From Clostridiales bacterium UBA5888 (GTDB lineage Bacteria > Bacillota > Clostridia > Oscillospirales > Oscillospiraceae), in contig DJEW01000001.1 in assembly GCA_002431965.1 (NCBI GenBank), positions 14,816 to 78,815 of the forward strand: 64,000 nt of DNA, in the 5' to 3' direction. Position 1 is the first letter of the stretch, and each line of letters starts with the position of its first letter. A program made the position numbers and the translations under genes. The notes under the pieces are model-generated. The model worked only from the letters and a program-made list of their open reading frames with translations, was not told the DNA's origin and did no database searches. Below are positions 7,627 to 15,683 of this stretch, one piece after another.

Positions 7627-8772
7627 ATGATACTTTCGGAAAAACACAGGCTTTTGCAGAAGCGTTTTCGCGAGTTTGCGGAAAAGGAGTTTACCCGGGA
7701 GCTTATAGACCGGCTGGATGACACCGGCGAGTTTGACCGGGATATATACCAGAAAATGGCGGAAGCCGGGTTTATGGGCATGAAGATCCCCAAAAAATAC
7801 GGCGGGCAGGGAGGCGACACGCTTGCCTATGTGCTCATGCTGGAGGAATTTGCGCGTGTCAGCCCGGTGCTGTCCATTTATGCAAACACGCCAAACTCCC
7901 TTGGCGCAGGCCCGCTGCTTGCCTGCGCGAGCGAAGAGCAGCTCATGAAATATCTGCCCGGCATCGCCGCGGGCAAAAGTCTGCTGGCGTTCTGCATCAC
8001 CGAGCCGGACGCGGGTTCTGACGCAGGCGGGGTCATGACCTCCGCCGCAGACTGCGGGGACTATTATCTGCTCAACGGGCGCAAGCGCTTTGCTTCCGGC
8101 GCCCCTATGGCGGACTACGCGCTCGTGTCCGCGCGCACTGACCCCGCTCAGCAGGGCAGCCGGGGCATCTCGCTTTTCATCGCTGACATGAAGCTGCCCG
8201 GCATAAAGTGCGGCGCGTATGAGGACAAAATGGGCATTCGCGGCTACCCGACGAGCGATGTAAGCTTCAAGGATGTACACGTGCCGAAGGACTGCCTTAT
8301 CGGTCCGCTGCACTGCGGCTTTGCCGCCGCGATGAAAACGCTCGACGGAGGGCGGCTCGGCATCGCGGCGCAGGCGCTCGGCATTGCTCAGGCCTGCCTT
8401 GACGAGGCCGTGACCTATGCCAGAACGCGCAGGCAGTTCGGCAGGACAATCGGCAGCTTTGAGGGCGTGAGCTTTATGATTGCCGACATGGCGACGGAGC
8501 TTCAGGCGGCGCGCGAGCTGGTATACGGCACTGCCGTCCTCATGGACGCCGGCAGCCCGGAGGTCAGCGTCCGCTGCGCGATGAGCAAGTATTACGCGGC
8601 GGAGATGTGCAACCGCGCGGCATACAAGGCGGTGCAGATATTCGGCGGTCGCGGGTATATAAAGGGGTGCAGGGCAGAGCGTCTTTACCGCGATGCGCGC
8701 ATAACGTCGATATATGAGGGCACATCGCAGATCCAGCAGATGATCATAGCCAACAGCCTGCTGAAAGATTAA
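7627..8772 (+). CDS. Acyl-CoA dehydrogenase
   Basis: A 381-residue FAD-dependent acyl-CoA dehydrogenase. The start is the ATG 9 nt after GGAGG (7613-7617); longer readings run through the tRNA and are not credible. Visible blocks: MKIPKKYGGQGGD, FCITEPDAGSD (FAD/substrate contact), GNRKxF-like GRKRFASGAPMADY, RRQFGRTIGSFEGV, FGGRGYIKG and YEGTSQIQQM, whose Glu is the alpha-proton-abstracting base of short-chain and butyryl-type enzymes. No electron-transfer flavoprotein genes lie nearby, so the redox partner is encoded elsewhere. Between a bai-like cluster and a TRAP transporter it may desaturate or reduce the acyl-CoA made by the upstream ligase, but it has its own transcription context behind a tRNA and terminators. 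Substrate unknown. Confidence 0.93.
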   Translation: MILSEKHRLLQKRFREFAEKEFTRELIDRLDDTGEFDRDIYQKMAEAGFMGMKIPKKYGGQGGDTLAYVLMLEEFARVSPVLSIYANTPNSLGAGPLLACASEEQLMKYLPGIAAGKSLLAFCITEPDAGSDAGGVMTSAADCGDYYLLNGRKRFASGAPMADYALVSARTDPAQQGSRGISLFIADMKLPGIKCGAYEDKMGIRGYPTSDVSFKDVHVPKDCLIGPLHCGFAAAMKTLDGGRLGIAAQALGIAQACLDEAVTYARTRRQFGRTIGSFEGVSFMIADMATELQAARELVYGTAVLMDAGSPEVSVRCAMSKYYAAEMCNRAAYKAVQIFGGRGYIKGCRAERLYRDARITSIYEGTSQIQQMIIANSLLKD

Positions 8773-8788
8773 AGGCTGACCATTGAAA

Positions 8789-8832
8789 ACAGCGGGAAGA
8801 CCAACGCACAAATCCGATGGTCTTCCCGCTGT
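8789..8832 (+). terminator. Bidirectional hairpin between convergent genes
   Basis: Fifteen-bp perfect arms (ACAGCGGGAAGACCA / TGGTCTTCCCGCTGT) with a 14-nt loop, between the ends of the acyl-CoA dehydrogenase and the convergent membrane protein gene. No clear T-run, but its position fits shared termination. Confidence 0.6.
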
Positions 8833-8869
8833 ATGTCTGAGTCAGTCGCCTGCACATAGACGCCGCAGC

Positions 8870-9445
8870 TCACAGGTGGTACGGCTCGTTATCACGCCGG
8901 TGCATCCATTCGCGCAGACGCACGAAACGGCTGCGCTTGCTCACAAACAGCTTCCCGGTTTTTTTCTCAATAAAGCTGCGGAATTCCTCGCTCCTGCCGC
9001 CAAGCTCGGACTTCGGGATCATGTACCCGCCGAATTCCGTGCGGAATATATAATAGTTATAGAGATCCGCCCCCAGCCCGGCGACCTCGGAATAAGGGAG
9101 CGGGGCAAGCTCCGAATTATTGGGCAGGGTAATGATGCGCATACGGTTCTCTTCAAAAAGGTATTTGGATGAGGGGTATTCTCCGCCGGATTCCCTGATC
9201 TGCATGGCAAGCTTTTTTGCAGTACGGTTTGCGGCGGCGTATTTGCTGGAGATGAGATAGCTTCCATATGCGATCAGCAGCAGCCCCCACCACTGCGTGC
9301 AGTTCAGTGCGCCAAAAACAAAAAGACCCGCGGCGACAGCCGTTCTTCCAATCCGGTTGCCAGTGCAGAAAAGATCGTACTGCATGTGCGCGAGGGCGGT
9401 GAGGGTTTCTTCATTGTGCTTGATATGCGTTTCGTATAATATCAT
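8870..9445 (-). CDS. YcxB-like membrane protein
   Basis: A 191-residue protein with two hydrophobic segments (about residues 35-75, AAGLFVFGALNCTQWWGLLLI region) followed by a soluble domain with the YcxB-type pattern FEENRMRIITLPN...LPYSEVAGL...YIFRTEFGGYMIPKSEL. The start chosen is the second of two nearby ATGs, after GGGAG; the other, at 9457, would add four residues. The family is common in Firmicutes and has no established function. It stands alone between convergent neighbours. Family assignment is moderately sure, function unknown. Confidence 0.7.
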   Translation of the reverse strand: MILYETHIKHNEETLTALAHMQYDLFCTGNRIGRTAVAAGLFVFGALNCTQWWGLLLIAYGSYLISSKYAAANRTAKKLAMQIRESGGEYPSSKYLFEENRMRIITLPNNSELAPLPYSEVAGLGADLYNYYIFRTEFGGYMIPKSELGGRSEEFRSFIEKKTGKLFVSKRSRFVRLREWMHRRDNEPYHL

Positions 9446-9625
9446 TGCAGCTCCCATGTAATAGATATCGCCCCATGAAACGGATGGAGCCCGGTGAGAC
9501 AAGTTTACATCATACGGCGAGAAATGAAAACAATTGTTAAAATAATATTTATAACAAAAAAATCCGGGCATTTTGTTGCAAAACGCCAATCTTTTTGTTT
9601 TGGGCATAGATTACAAGAAAACAGA

Positions 9626-9655
9626 TTGACATACAGCAAAAACAAGGTGTATGCT
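9626..9655 (+). promoter_or_regulatory. Sigma-A-type promoter for the TRAP operon
   Basis: TTGACA, 18-nt spacer, TATGCT. Transcription from here gives a leader of about 250 nt before dctP, which contains the palindromes listed next. Confidence 0.6.
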
Positions 9656-9772
9656 AAGGATGCGTTAACAATCTGTTAATAGCTATATTTTTTATGCGGC
9701 ATATGTAAAGAACGTGTAATGAGAATGTATATGCTGCGTAAATAACCCGCGGAATCCGCAAAAACAAAACGC

Positions 9773-9818
9773 GAAAACAGGATCCTGTTTTCAGCTTTCA
9801 TAAATGAAAGCTGAAAAC
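9773..9818 (+). promoter_or_regulatory. Two overlapping palindromes in the TRAP leader
   Basis: A perfect 20-bp palindrome GAAAACAGGATCCTGTTTTC (9773-9792) overlaps by six bases a second one with 15-bp arms and a 2-nt centre (9787-9818, arms beginning GTTTTCAGC). The shared GTTTTC can pair with a GAAAAC on either side, so the two RNA hairpins exclude one another. Either a two-state leader RNA or adjacent operators; no regulator gene is adjacent. Confidence 0.6.
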
Positions 9819-9914
9819 GTCTTGCCGGAGCGCAGAGGATTGCGGACTGTCTCGCGGGGAAAAGCTCGGAGCAGAGAGTTGAAATACGAAAAATTCAAAA
9901 ACAAGGAGAGACAA

Positions 9915-11036
9915 ATGAAAAAATTTATTGCAATGCTTCTGGCAGCAGTCATGGTCTTTGCACTGTGCGCATGCGGCAGCACCGACACAGCCGCTCCCGC
10001 GGCGGACGCGACCACCGATGAGACCCCCGCTGCCGATGCAGCAGCGACCGATGCATCCTCCTCAGATGTCGCCGCGGCGGACGATGCAGCCGACGATTTC
10101 TATCTGGACATCAAGTTCTCCAACGTCTTCCAGCCCACCGAGTGGAACTACAAGGCGTCCGAGAAGCTCGCCAAGATGATCACCGAGCAGACTGACGGTC
10201 ACATCAACGTCACCTACTACGGTCAGAACGAGCTTGACTGCTACGGCGACTCCGTCACCCGCGCCGTCAACGGCGAGAACTGGATGGGTCTTGAGGAGCC
10301 TTCCCTGTTTGCAGACTACGCAGGCGATGCCGCCATGGTTCTCGCCCCGATGCTCTACAGCACCAATGCCGAGTACAACTACGTTATGGATTCCGACTTC
10401 GTTGCAAACCTTGAGAAAGAGCTGGCGGCGCAGGGCATTCACATCCTTGACACGCACTACTCCTTCGGTTTCCGCTCCGTCGTCACCAACCTTGACGTTT
10501 ACACTCCCGAGGATCTGAACGGTCACATTCTCCGCGCCACCTCCTCCGCGCTCTTCACCAAGACCCTTGAGTGCCTTGGCGCAACCGCGAACCCCATGAG
10601 CTTCACCGAGTGCCTCTCCGCCATCTCTTCCGGCGTTGTTGAAGGCTTCGAGGGTTCCGTCTCCACCCTTGCCGGCGCGGGCAACCCCTACGAGCTGGTC
10701 AAGAAGGTTGCCGAGACCAACCATCTGATCGCTACCCGCTGGCTGTTCATCTCCGAGGATTGCTGGAACACCATCCCCGAGAAGTACCAGAAGATCATTG
10801 AGAACTGCGCTTACGAGTGCGGCATGTGGGAGCAGACCTCCTGCGAGGACGACGAAGCCACCCAGATCGAGTTCCTGAAGAGTCAGGGCGTCACCTGGAA
10901 CGAAGTCGATCTCGACGCCTTCTCCAAGGCCTGCGAGCCGGTCATCGACTGGATCGTTGAGGAGTACGGCTCTTCCTACGAGGCGTATGAGCAGCTGAAG
11001 GGTCTTGTCGCCGAGTACCGCGCCAACAACGAGTAA
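9915..11036 (+). CDS. dctP: TRAP transporter substrate-binding lipoprotein (DctP family)
   Basis: A 373-residue extracytoplasmic solute receptor. The start is the ATG after AAGGAG; a longer reading from 9804 is rejected because the signal peptide begins here. Residues 1-20 form a lipoprotein signal with lipobox LCAC, so it is anchored by a diacylglyceryl Cys; an Ala/Asp/Thr-rich linker of about 40 residues follows. The mature domain has DctP hallmarks: IKFSNVFQPTEWNYKA, ITEQTDGHINVTYYGQNEL, YTPEDLNGHILR (with the substrate-carboxylate Arg region) and NPMSFTECLSAISSGVVEGFEG. TRAP receptors usually bind organic acids. The next two genes encode the membrane subunits. Its expression relative to them may be raised by the intercistronic hairpin. 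Substrate unknown; an aromatic or steroid acid is possible given the neighbours. Confidence 0.93.
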   Translation: MKKFIAMLLAAVMVFALCACGSTDTAAPAADATTDETPAADAAATDASSSDVAAADDAADDFYLDIKFSNVFQPTEWNYKASEKLAKMITEQTDGHINVTYYGQNELDCYGDSVTRAVNGENWMGLEEPSLFADYAGDAAMVLAPMLYSTNAEYNYVMDSDFVANLEKELAAQGIHILDTHYSFGFRSVVTNLDVYTPEDLNGHILRATSSALFTKTLECLGATANPMSFTECLSAISSGVVEGFEGSVSTLAGAGNPYELVKKVAETNHLIATRWLFISEDCWNTIPEKYQKIIENCAYECGMWEQTSCEDDEATQIEFLKSQGVTWNEVDLDAFSKACEPVIDWIVEEYGSSYEAYEQLKGLVAEYRANNE

Positions 11037-11076
11037 ACCCATTCACTGATTCGACATTTAATATCTGCTTACGACA

Positions 11077-11104
11077 GGACTGCCTGAATCCATTCAGGCA
11101 GTCC
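11077..11104 (+). other. Intercistronic hairpin dctP-dctQ
   Basis: Thirteen-bp perfect arms (GGACTGCCTGAAT / ATTCAGGCAGTCC) around a 2-nt centre, extendable by GACA/TGTC. No T-run. Such hairpins after a binding-protein gene commonly raise receptor mRNA relative to the membrane subunits. From 11105 to 11237 nothing else was recognised. Confidence 0.7.
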
Positions 11105-11237
11105 GTGTCGGATGTATGGAGCTTTGTTAAGATTCTTCACGCAAGCACATGAATCCTTGGCAAGAAATTTATGTATAGCGTTGATAAACGCAAAATAAGT
11201 TGAAGTTAATCAAATCTGCTGTTAAAGGAATCCATTG

Positions 11238-11789
11238 ATGAAGAAAAAAAGTACCTTTAAACACATACTGAAAAACCTCGACGCTGTCATTACCGGCACG
11301 ACCCTTGTGCTCTGTGTCGTCCTCGTTAACCTGAACGTCATAATGCGCTACGTGCTCAACTCGCCGATTCACGGGAGCGAAGAGGTCGTCACGAGTCTGT
11401 TCGTATGGACGGTTTTCATCGGCAGCGCCTATGCCTACCGCAAGCATGCCCACCTCGGCGTTGATATTGTCGTCAACCTGCTGCACGGCAAGACAAAGAA
11501 AACGGTTATGTTCATTGTCAGCATCCTTGAGCTTATGATACTCATAATGCTTACAATAATCTGCTCACAGTATGCCTATAACCTCGTATTCTTCAGAGGA
11601 GCGTACAAGCTTGCAGTCACAGATGTTCTGCGCATACCCAAGATATACACGGGCATTGCAGTGCCTATCGGCTTTGCTCTGTCCACGGGATATTCCATCT
11701 ACTTCATGCTGACCGAAAGGCTGCATATCGTTAAGAAGAAAAACGACGATGAGTCCGGCGAATACCAGGTTGAAGGAGGGAACTTCTGA
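11238..11789 (+). CDS. dctQ: TRAP transporter small membrane subunit (DctQ family)
   Basis: A 183-residue four-helix membrane protein. The start is the ATG 7 nt after AAAGGAA; a TTG three bases upstream is in frame but less likely. Hydrophobic segments lie near residues 15-35, 48-66, 88-110 and 133-155. The motif NVIMRYVLNSPIHGSEEVVTS after the first helix is the DctQ signature. It pairs with the large subunit, whose ATG overlaps its stop codon (TGATG), so the two are translationally coupled. Confidence 0.93.
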   Translation: MKKKSTFKHILKNLDAVITGTTLVLCVVLVNLNVIMRYVLNSPIHGSEEVVTSLFVWTVFIGSAYAYRKHAHLGVDIVVNLLHGKTKKTVMFIVSILELMILIMLTIICSQYAYNLVFFRGAYKLAVTDVLRIPKIYTGIAVPIGFALSTGYSIYFMLTERLHIVKKKNDDESGEYQVEGGNF

Positions 11790-13108
11790 TGGAATTGACA
11801 TTTACACAGTTGATCCCGGTCTTTCTGGTGTTCATACTCTATTTTGCCGGTCTTCCGATAGTGTACGCGCTGTTCGGCTCTACGTTCTTCTATTTTCTTG
11901 TTCTTGACCCCAGCACCCAGTGCTGGCTGCTGCTGCAGAAGGTCATGAACGCAACGCAGTCCTTCTCCATGCTGGCGATCCCGTTTTTCATCATGTCCGG
12001 TTCGGTCATGAACTTCGGCGGCATTAGCGACAAGATGATGGACTTCTGCGAATGCGTCACCGGCCATATGCGCGGCGGTCTTGCGCAGGTCAACGTTCTG
12101 CTGTCCATGCTGATGGGCGGCTGCTCCGGCTCCGCAAACGCCGACTGCGCCATGCAGTCGAAGATGCTTGTTCCCGAAATGGAGAAACGCGGATACTCCA
12201 AGGCGTTCTCCGCGGCGATCACCGCAGCGTCATCGGCAGCCACGCCGGTTATTCCTCCCGGAGTCAACCTTATTGTTTTCTGCCTCATTGCGCAGGCGTC
12301 TCTCGGCCGCACCTTCGCAGCCGGCTATGTCCCCGGCATACTGATGTCTGCATCGATGATGATCACGGTTGCAATCATTGCGAAAAAGCGCAATTATCCC
12401 ACCACGCGCGAGAAATTCCCCCCGGCAAAGGTCATCATCAAGCAGGCGCTTGATTCTTTCTGGGGTCTGTTCTTCCCGTTCGGCATAATTCTTGGTATGC
12501 GCTTCGGTCTGTTCACCCCGTCCGAGGGCGGCGCGGTTGCGGTGCTGTACTGCTTTATTATAGGCAAGCTCGTCTATAAGCGCCTGTCTTTCCGCAAGCA
12601 CTTTATTCCCATCGTCCTCGATACTATTGCAGGCACCTCCAGCGTTGTCCTGATCATGGTCTCCGCCTCGGTCTTCGGGCAGTACATGACATGGATCAAC
12701 CTGCCCAAGATCGTCACCACTGCCGTTCTTGACCTCACCTCCAACAAGTATGTGTTCCTCATGCTCACGAACGTTATCCTGCTTGTCATGGGTATGTTCC
12801 TTGAAGGCGGCGCTGCCCTGATGATCATCACCCCGCTGCTGCTGCCCGTGGCAAGAAGCCTTGGCATCGGCGTTTACCACTTTGGTCTTGTTGCGATCGT
12901 CAACATCATGATCGGCGGCATCACTCCTCCGTTCGGCTCGATGATGTTCACGACCTGCGGCATCACCAAGTGCCCGATAAGCGACTTTTTGAAGGAGATA
13001 TGGCCGTTCATCCTCTGCCTGTTTATCGTCCTGCTCCTGCTCACCTTCTGCCCGACTCTGATCAATATCGTTCCCGATCTTATCTATGGCGCCGAAGGCG
13101 GGCTTTGA
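11789..13108 (+). CDS. dctM: TRAP transporter large membrane subunit (DctM family)
   Basis: A 439-residue multi-helix permease of the DctM/SiaM type, the Na+-coupled channel subunit. Family blocks visible: MLAIPFFIMSGSVMNFGGIS, SMLMGGCSGSANADCA (first helical hairpin), ITAASSAATPVIPPGVNL, ILGMRFGLFTPSEGGAVAVLY, and near the end GGITPPFGSMMFTTCGI (second hairpin). Coupled to dctQ through a 1-nt overlap. With the receptor two genes upstream, the set is complete. It ends 33 bp before two strong hairpins. Confidence 0.95.
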   Translation: MELTFTQLIPVFLVFILYFAGLPIVYALFGSTFFYFLVLDPSTQCWLLLQKVMNATQSFSMLAIPFFIMSGSVMNFGGISDKMMDFCECVTGHMRGGLAQVNVLLSMLMGGCSGSANADCAMQSKMLVPEMEKRGYSKAFSAAITAASSAATPVIPPGVNLIVFCLIAQASLGRTFAAGYVPGILMSASMMITVAIIAKKRNYPTTREKFPPAKVIIKQALDSFWGLFFPFGIILGMRFGLFTPSEGGAVAVLYCFIIGKLVYKRLSFRKHFIPIVLDTIAGTSSVVLIMVSASVFGQYMTWINLPKIVTTAVLDLTSNKYVFLMLTNVILLVMGMFLEGGAALMIITPLLLPVARSLGIGVYHFGLVAIVNIMIGGITPPFGSMMFTTCGITKCPISDFLKEIWPFILCLFIVLLLLTFCPTLINIVPDLIYGAEGGL

Positions 13109-13141
13109 TTCAAGAAAAGCCAACGGCTTCAATTGAATAGA

Positions 13142-13214
13142 GCTCTGTGCCGTCAGCCGGCACAGAGCCCGGAAAAAGTCAAATCCCTTTGCCCGTTTCG
13201 GCAAAGGGATTTGA
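13142..13214 (+). terminator. Two hairpins between convergent operons
   Basis: GCTCTGTGCC / GGCACAGAGC (13142-13168) and TCAAATCCCTTTGCC / GGCAAAGGGATTTGA (13179-13214) follow the TRAP operon and precede the end of the minus-strand operon. They likely terminate both directions. Confidence 0.65.
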
Positions 13215-13239
13215 TGCGTTTAAAACGGTGTATGCGGCG

Positions 13240-13554
13240 TTATTTATACTGCTCCTTGACGGAATTTACTGCGGCGACAAGCTCCGGTTTATACTGTGCG
13301 TAGTGCTTTTCCAGCTCGTCGAGCACGAAGACTATGTCCGCCCGGCGCCTGTTCTCCCGGTCGCGGCGCAGCAGCTCCTCAAACTCCGCAGTGCTTTCAC
13401 CGCCCTGAAAATATCCATAACAGCAGCACTGCGCATCCTCCCCGGCATCCTTGAGATCCATGAACTGCTTGTTGAGATAGTATTCGATCTTGCAGGGGTC
13501 GCCATCGGCGCGAAGCTCCTCAAGATCCTGTGCAAATCCATATCTGTCTAACAT
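13240..13554 (-). CDS. Small hypothetical protein at the end of the DUF4037/DUF4125 operon
   Basis: A 104-residue soluble, acidic protein with no family I recognise. Features: CCCYGYFQGGE with three consecutive Cys near residue 44, then a heptad-like charged helix (RRDRENRRRADIVFVLDELEKHYAQYKPEL). The start ATG lies inside the end of the DUF4125 gene (7-nt overlap) after AAAGGAG, so translation is coupled and the product probably acts with its neighbours. Not a shadow: the opposite-strand reading has no ribosome site or family match. Confidence 0.7.
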   Translation of the reverse strand: MLDRYGFAQDLEELRADGDPCKIEYYLNKQFMDLKDAGEDAQCCCYGYFQGGESTAEFEELLRRDRENRRRADIVFVLDELEKHYAQYKPELVAAVNSVKEQYK

Positions 13555-14156
13555 TTTATGCTCCTTTCGCAATCTTCAACAGATTTGTAACCGTACATTT
13601 TTGCCATCTGCTCCCGCACGAGAAAGGTCAGGTTTTTTCCCTCCTGCCCGCAGCGGAATACAAATTCACAGTATAATAGCTGGGTATCCTCGCCGTATGA
13701 GTACAGCTCGCCGCGCTGATACGTTTCCACCGACGTCAGACCGCAGCATTCGTCAGCAGCGCGTATGATCCTGCCGCGCCCGGCAAATTTCGGAAAGCGC
13801 CGCGCAAAATCCTCTGCCCACTGCACCTGCATCTGCACGGCAGGCTCCATGAACGCGCGGCGCTCAGGACTAATATCCGGCAGCACGTGCTTTATCCGTT
13901 CGTATCCGGCAGGATCGGTGCGCTCCATCATAAAGGCATACTTGTTGAAAATCAGGTTGCGTCCCTCTATACCGGCCGTCAGCAGATCAGAGTAATACGA
14001 CTGCAAAAGTTCTTCCGTCCAGACCGAAAACTGACTGGCACGCATGATGTCGAACTGCCGTCTGTCGTTCTGACAGGAGGCTCGACCGCCCTCGTTGTTC
14101 ACAAGCTGGAACTGCGCCCACTCTTCATCGACGATTTTTTCTATAAGCTTATTCAT
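13548..14156 (-). CDS. DUF4125 family protein
   Basis: A 202-residue protein with the DUF4125 pattern: EWAQFQLVNNEGGRASCQND near the N-terminus, FDIMRASQF, NLIFNKYAFMMERTDP, and LVREQMAKMYGYKS at the end. No catalytic role is established for the family. It lies 9 nt after the DUF4037 gene and overlaps the small gene that follows. In Clostridia I recall DUF4125 and DUF4037 genes often occurring side by side with a TPR protein, suggesting one functional unit. No signal peptide or membrane segment. Confidence 0.82.
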   Translation of the reverse strand: MNKLIEKIVDEEWAQFQLVNNEGGRASCQNDRRQFDIMRASQFSVWTEELLQSYYSDLLTAGIEGRNLIFNKYAFMMERTDPAGYERIKHVLPDISPERRAFMEPAVQMQVQWAEDFARRFPKFAGRGRIIRAADECCGLTSVETYQRGELYSYGEDTQLLYCEFVFRCGQEGKNLTFLVREQMAKMYGYKSVEDCERSIKC

Positions 14157-14165
14157 CGCCTTATA

Positions 14166-15125
14166 TCACCCCATTAAAACCGGCAGATTTTTTATCTCCG
14201 GGTTTTTTATTCCGCCCGTTACGGCGTATGCCTGCCGTTCAAGATACCCGTCCTCCAGATCGCTCAGCCCCTGCTCGTGCAGCAGCGCAATGACGCTTGC
14301 GCACACCGCGCCGATAATCGGCTCTGCATCGCCGGCATCGAGTGCGCCGACGCCGGCAAGCTCACATAGCAGCGCGGGAAGCCCGGCCTGGCAGGGCAGC
14401 CTTTCCAGCCCCCGCCACATCCACTTGTAGTACGGGCAGTATTGTCCATTGAGCAGATACAGCGCGCGCATGGCATGCTCAATGAACTGGTCGAGCGCCA
14501 GGCGCGCTGCGACAGCGTCGCGCCGCTGCGCCATGCGGAAATAATTCACCTGTCCGGCATGCGCCATGCGCACAAGATTTGCCGCCAGCTTCTTGCGGCG
14601 GACGTCCTCCGGGTAGAAGGCGAGCAGCTTTTCGCGCGTGCGGACAAACTCAGTATCCGGCGCGTGGAACAGCGCTCCGTTCGTCGCCGCGGCAAGATAT
14701 GTCTCCGGTATTGCAAGCCATTCGCGCGGAGTTCCCGGCGCGTCGCGCCTGGCGAGAAACTTCATGTAAAAATCCCCGGTGCGCATTACGCCGCGCCGCG
14801 CCGCAGCCTGCCATCGGCGGTATTTATACCGCACGCCCAGGTATTCCTGCGGCAGGGAAGCGTACAGCTGCGCAAGCGCGCCGCCTATTTCGCCGTACAG
14901 ACCGTCCGACAGCCATATGCACAGCGACGGACCGTAATCATGATCCATCGAAAGCAGATCGTCAAAGCCGAAGCACTCAGAGCCCTCGCCGGCAAGCCCG
15001 ACAGTGAGCGCGTCCATATACTGCCCGAAGTGCTCTTGCAGGAGCGGCCGGCAGCAGTCGAAATAATAGCGCCGCGACAGCTCCGCGCCGGAAACTGCAA
15101 GGCGCAGCTCCTGACCCTCAGGCAT
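14166..15125 (-). CDS. DUF4037 nucleotidyltransferase-like protein
   Basis: A 319-residue protein. The start ATG overlaps the stop of the TPR gene by 8 nt; a longer reading adds a basic run inside that gene and is rejected. Near residues 40-60 the sequence GEGSECFGFDDLLSMDHDYG has the GS...D.D spacing of nucleotidyltransferase-fold enzymes, which transfer nucleotides to proteins, antibiotics or RNA. The rest is helical with many Trp/Tyr/Arg (RYKYRRWQAAARRG; YYKWMWRGLERLP). No target is known. Coupled to a TPR protein upstream and DUF4125 downstream, it could be the enzyme of a small modification system; this is inference. Confidence 0.8.
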   Translation of the reverse strand: MPEGQELRLAVSGAELSRRYYFDCCRPLLQEHFGQYMDALTVGLAGEGSECFGFDDLLSMDHDYGPSLCIWLSDGLYGEIGGALAQLYASLPQEYLGVRYKYRRWQAAARRGVMRTGDFYMKFLARRDAPGTPREWLAIPETYLAAATNGALFHAPDTEFVRTREKLLAFYPEDVRRKKLAANLVRMAHAGQVNYFRMAQRRDAVAARLALDQFIEHAMRALYLLNGQYCPYYKWMWRGLERLPCQAGLPALLCELAGVGALDAGDAEPIIGAVCASVIALLHEQGLSDLEDGYLERQAYAVTGGIKNPEIKNLPVLMG

Positions 15126-15669
15126 TTTCCGCCGCCTTCTTTGCGGCGTTGTAGTTTTTGCGCACAAGCTCAAGGTCTTTGCCGTCCATATTCACGCGCT
15201 CGGCAATGTGCCACGCTTTTTCCGCATAGTAAAGCGCATCTTCATTGCGCCCGGTTTCAAGCGCCGTCACGCAGATATTGTTGTAAAGCCCCGCCATGCG
15301 CCTGTCGCCGACATTTTCCGATATGAATATCGGCTCGCATTTTTTGTATATGGCAAGCGCGGAGTCAGGGTCTCCGCCGGCTTTGCAGACGGTGGCAATG
15401 TTCAGCATGGCGGTCGCCGCATCGGATGTGCCCCACAGATCCAGCAGATCTATAAGCCCGATCAGCTTGTCAACGCAGCGCCATGCCGCGTCAAGATCCC
15501 CCACACTGCGGTAGTAGCCGGTAAGCTCGTTGAAAAGCGACATTGCAGTGCCGTAGCTTCTTTCACTGATTGCCTGCTCCGCCATTTGCCGCAGATACGC
15601 GCACGCCTCCTGCGGTCTGTCGTCGTCAAAAAGCTCGTCGGCATGTTTTAGTATGGCGTTGGTGTCCAT
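15118..15669 (-). CDS. Tetratricopeptide-repeat protein
   Basis: A 183-residue all-helical protein built of TPR-like units: ADELFDDDRPQEACAYLRQM, YGTAMSLFNELTGYYRSVGD, AMLNIATVCKAGGDPDSALA, LYNNICVTALETGRNEDALY. Probably a scaffold that binds a partner protein. Its stop codon overlaps the start of the DUF4037 gene, so it is made in step with that protein. No signal peptide. Confidence 0.85.
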   Translation of the reverse strand: MDTNAILKHADELFDDDRPQEACAYLRQMAEQAISERSYGTAMSLFNELTGYYRSVGDLDAAWRCVDKLIGLIDLLDLWGTSDAATAMLNIATVCKAGGDPDSALAIYKKCEPIFISENVGDRRMAGLYNNICVTALETGRNEDALYYAEKAWHIAERVNMDGKDLELVRKNYNAAKKAAENA

Positions 15670-15683
15670 GTGTTCCTCCTGCT

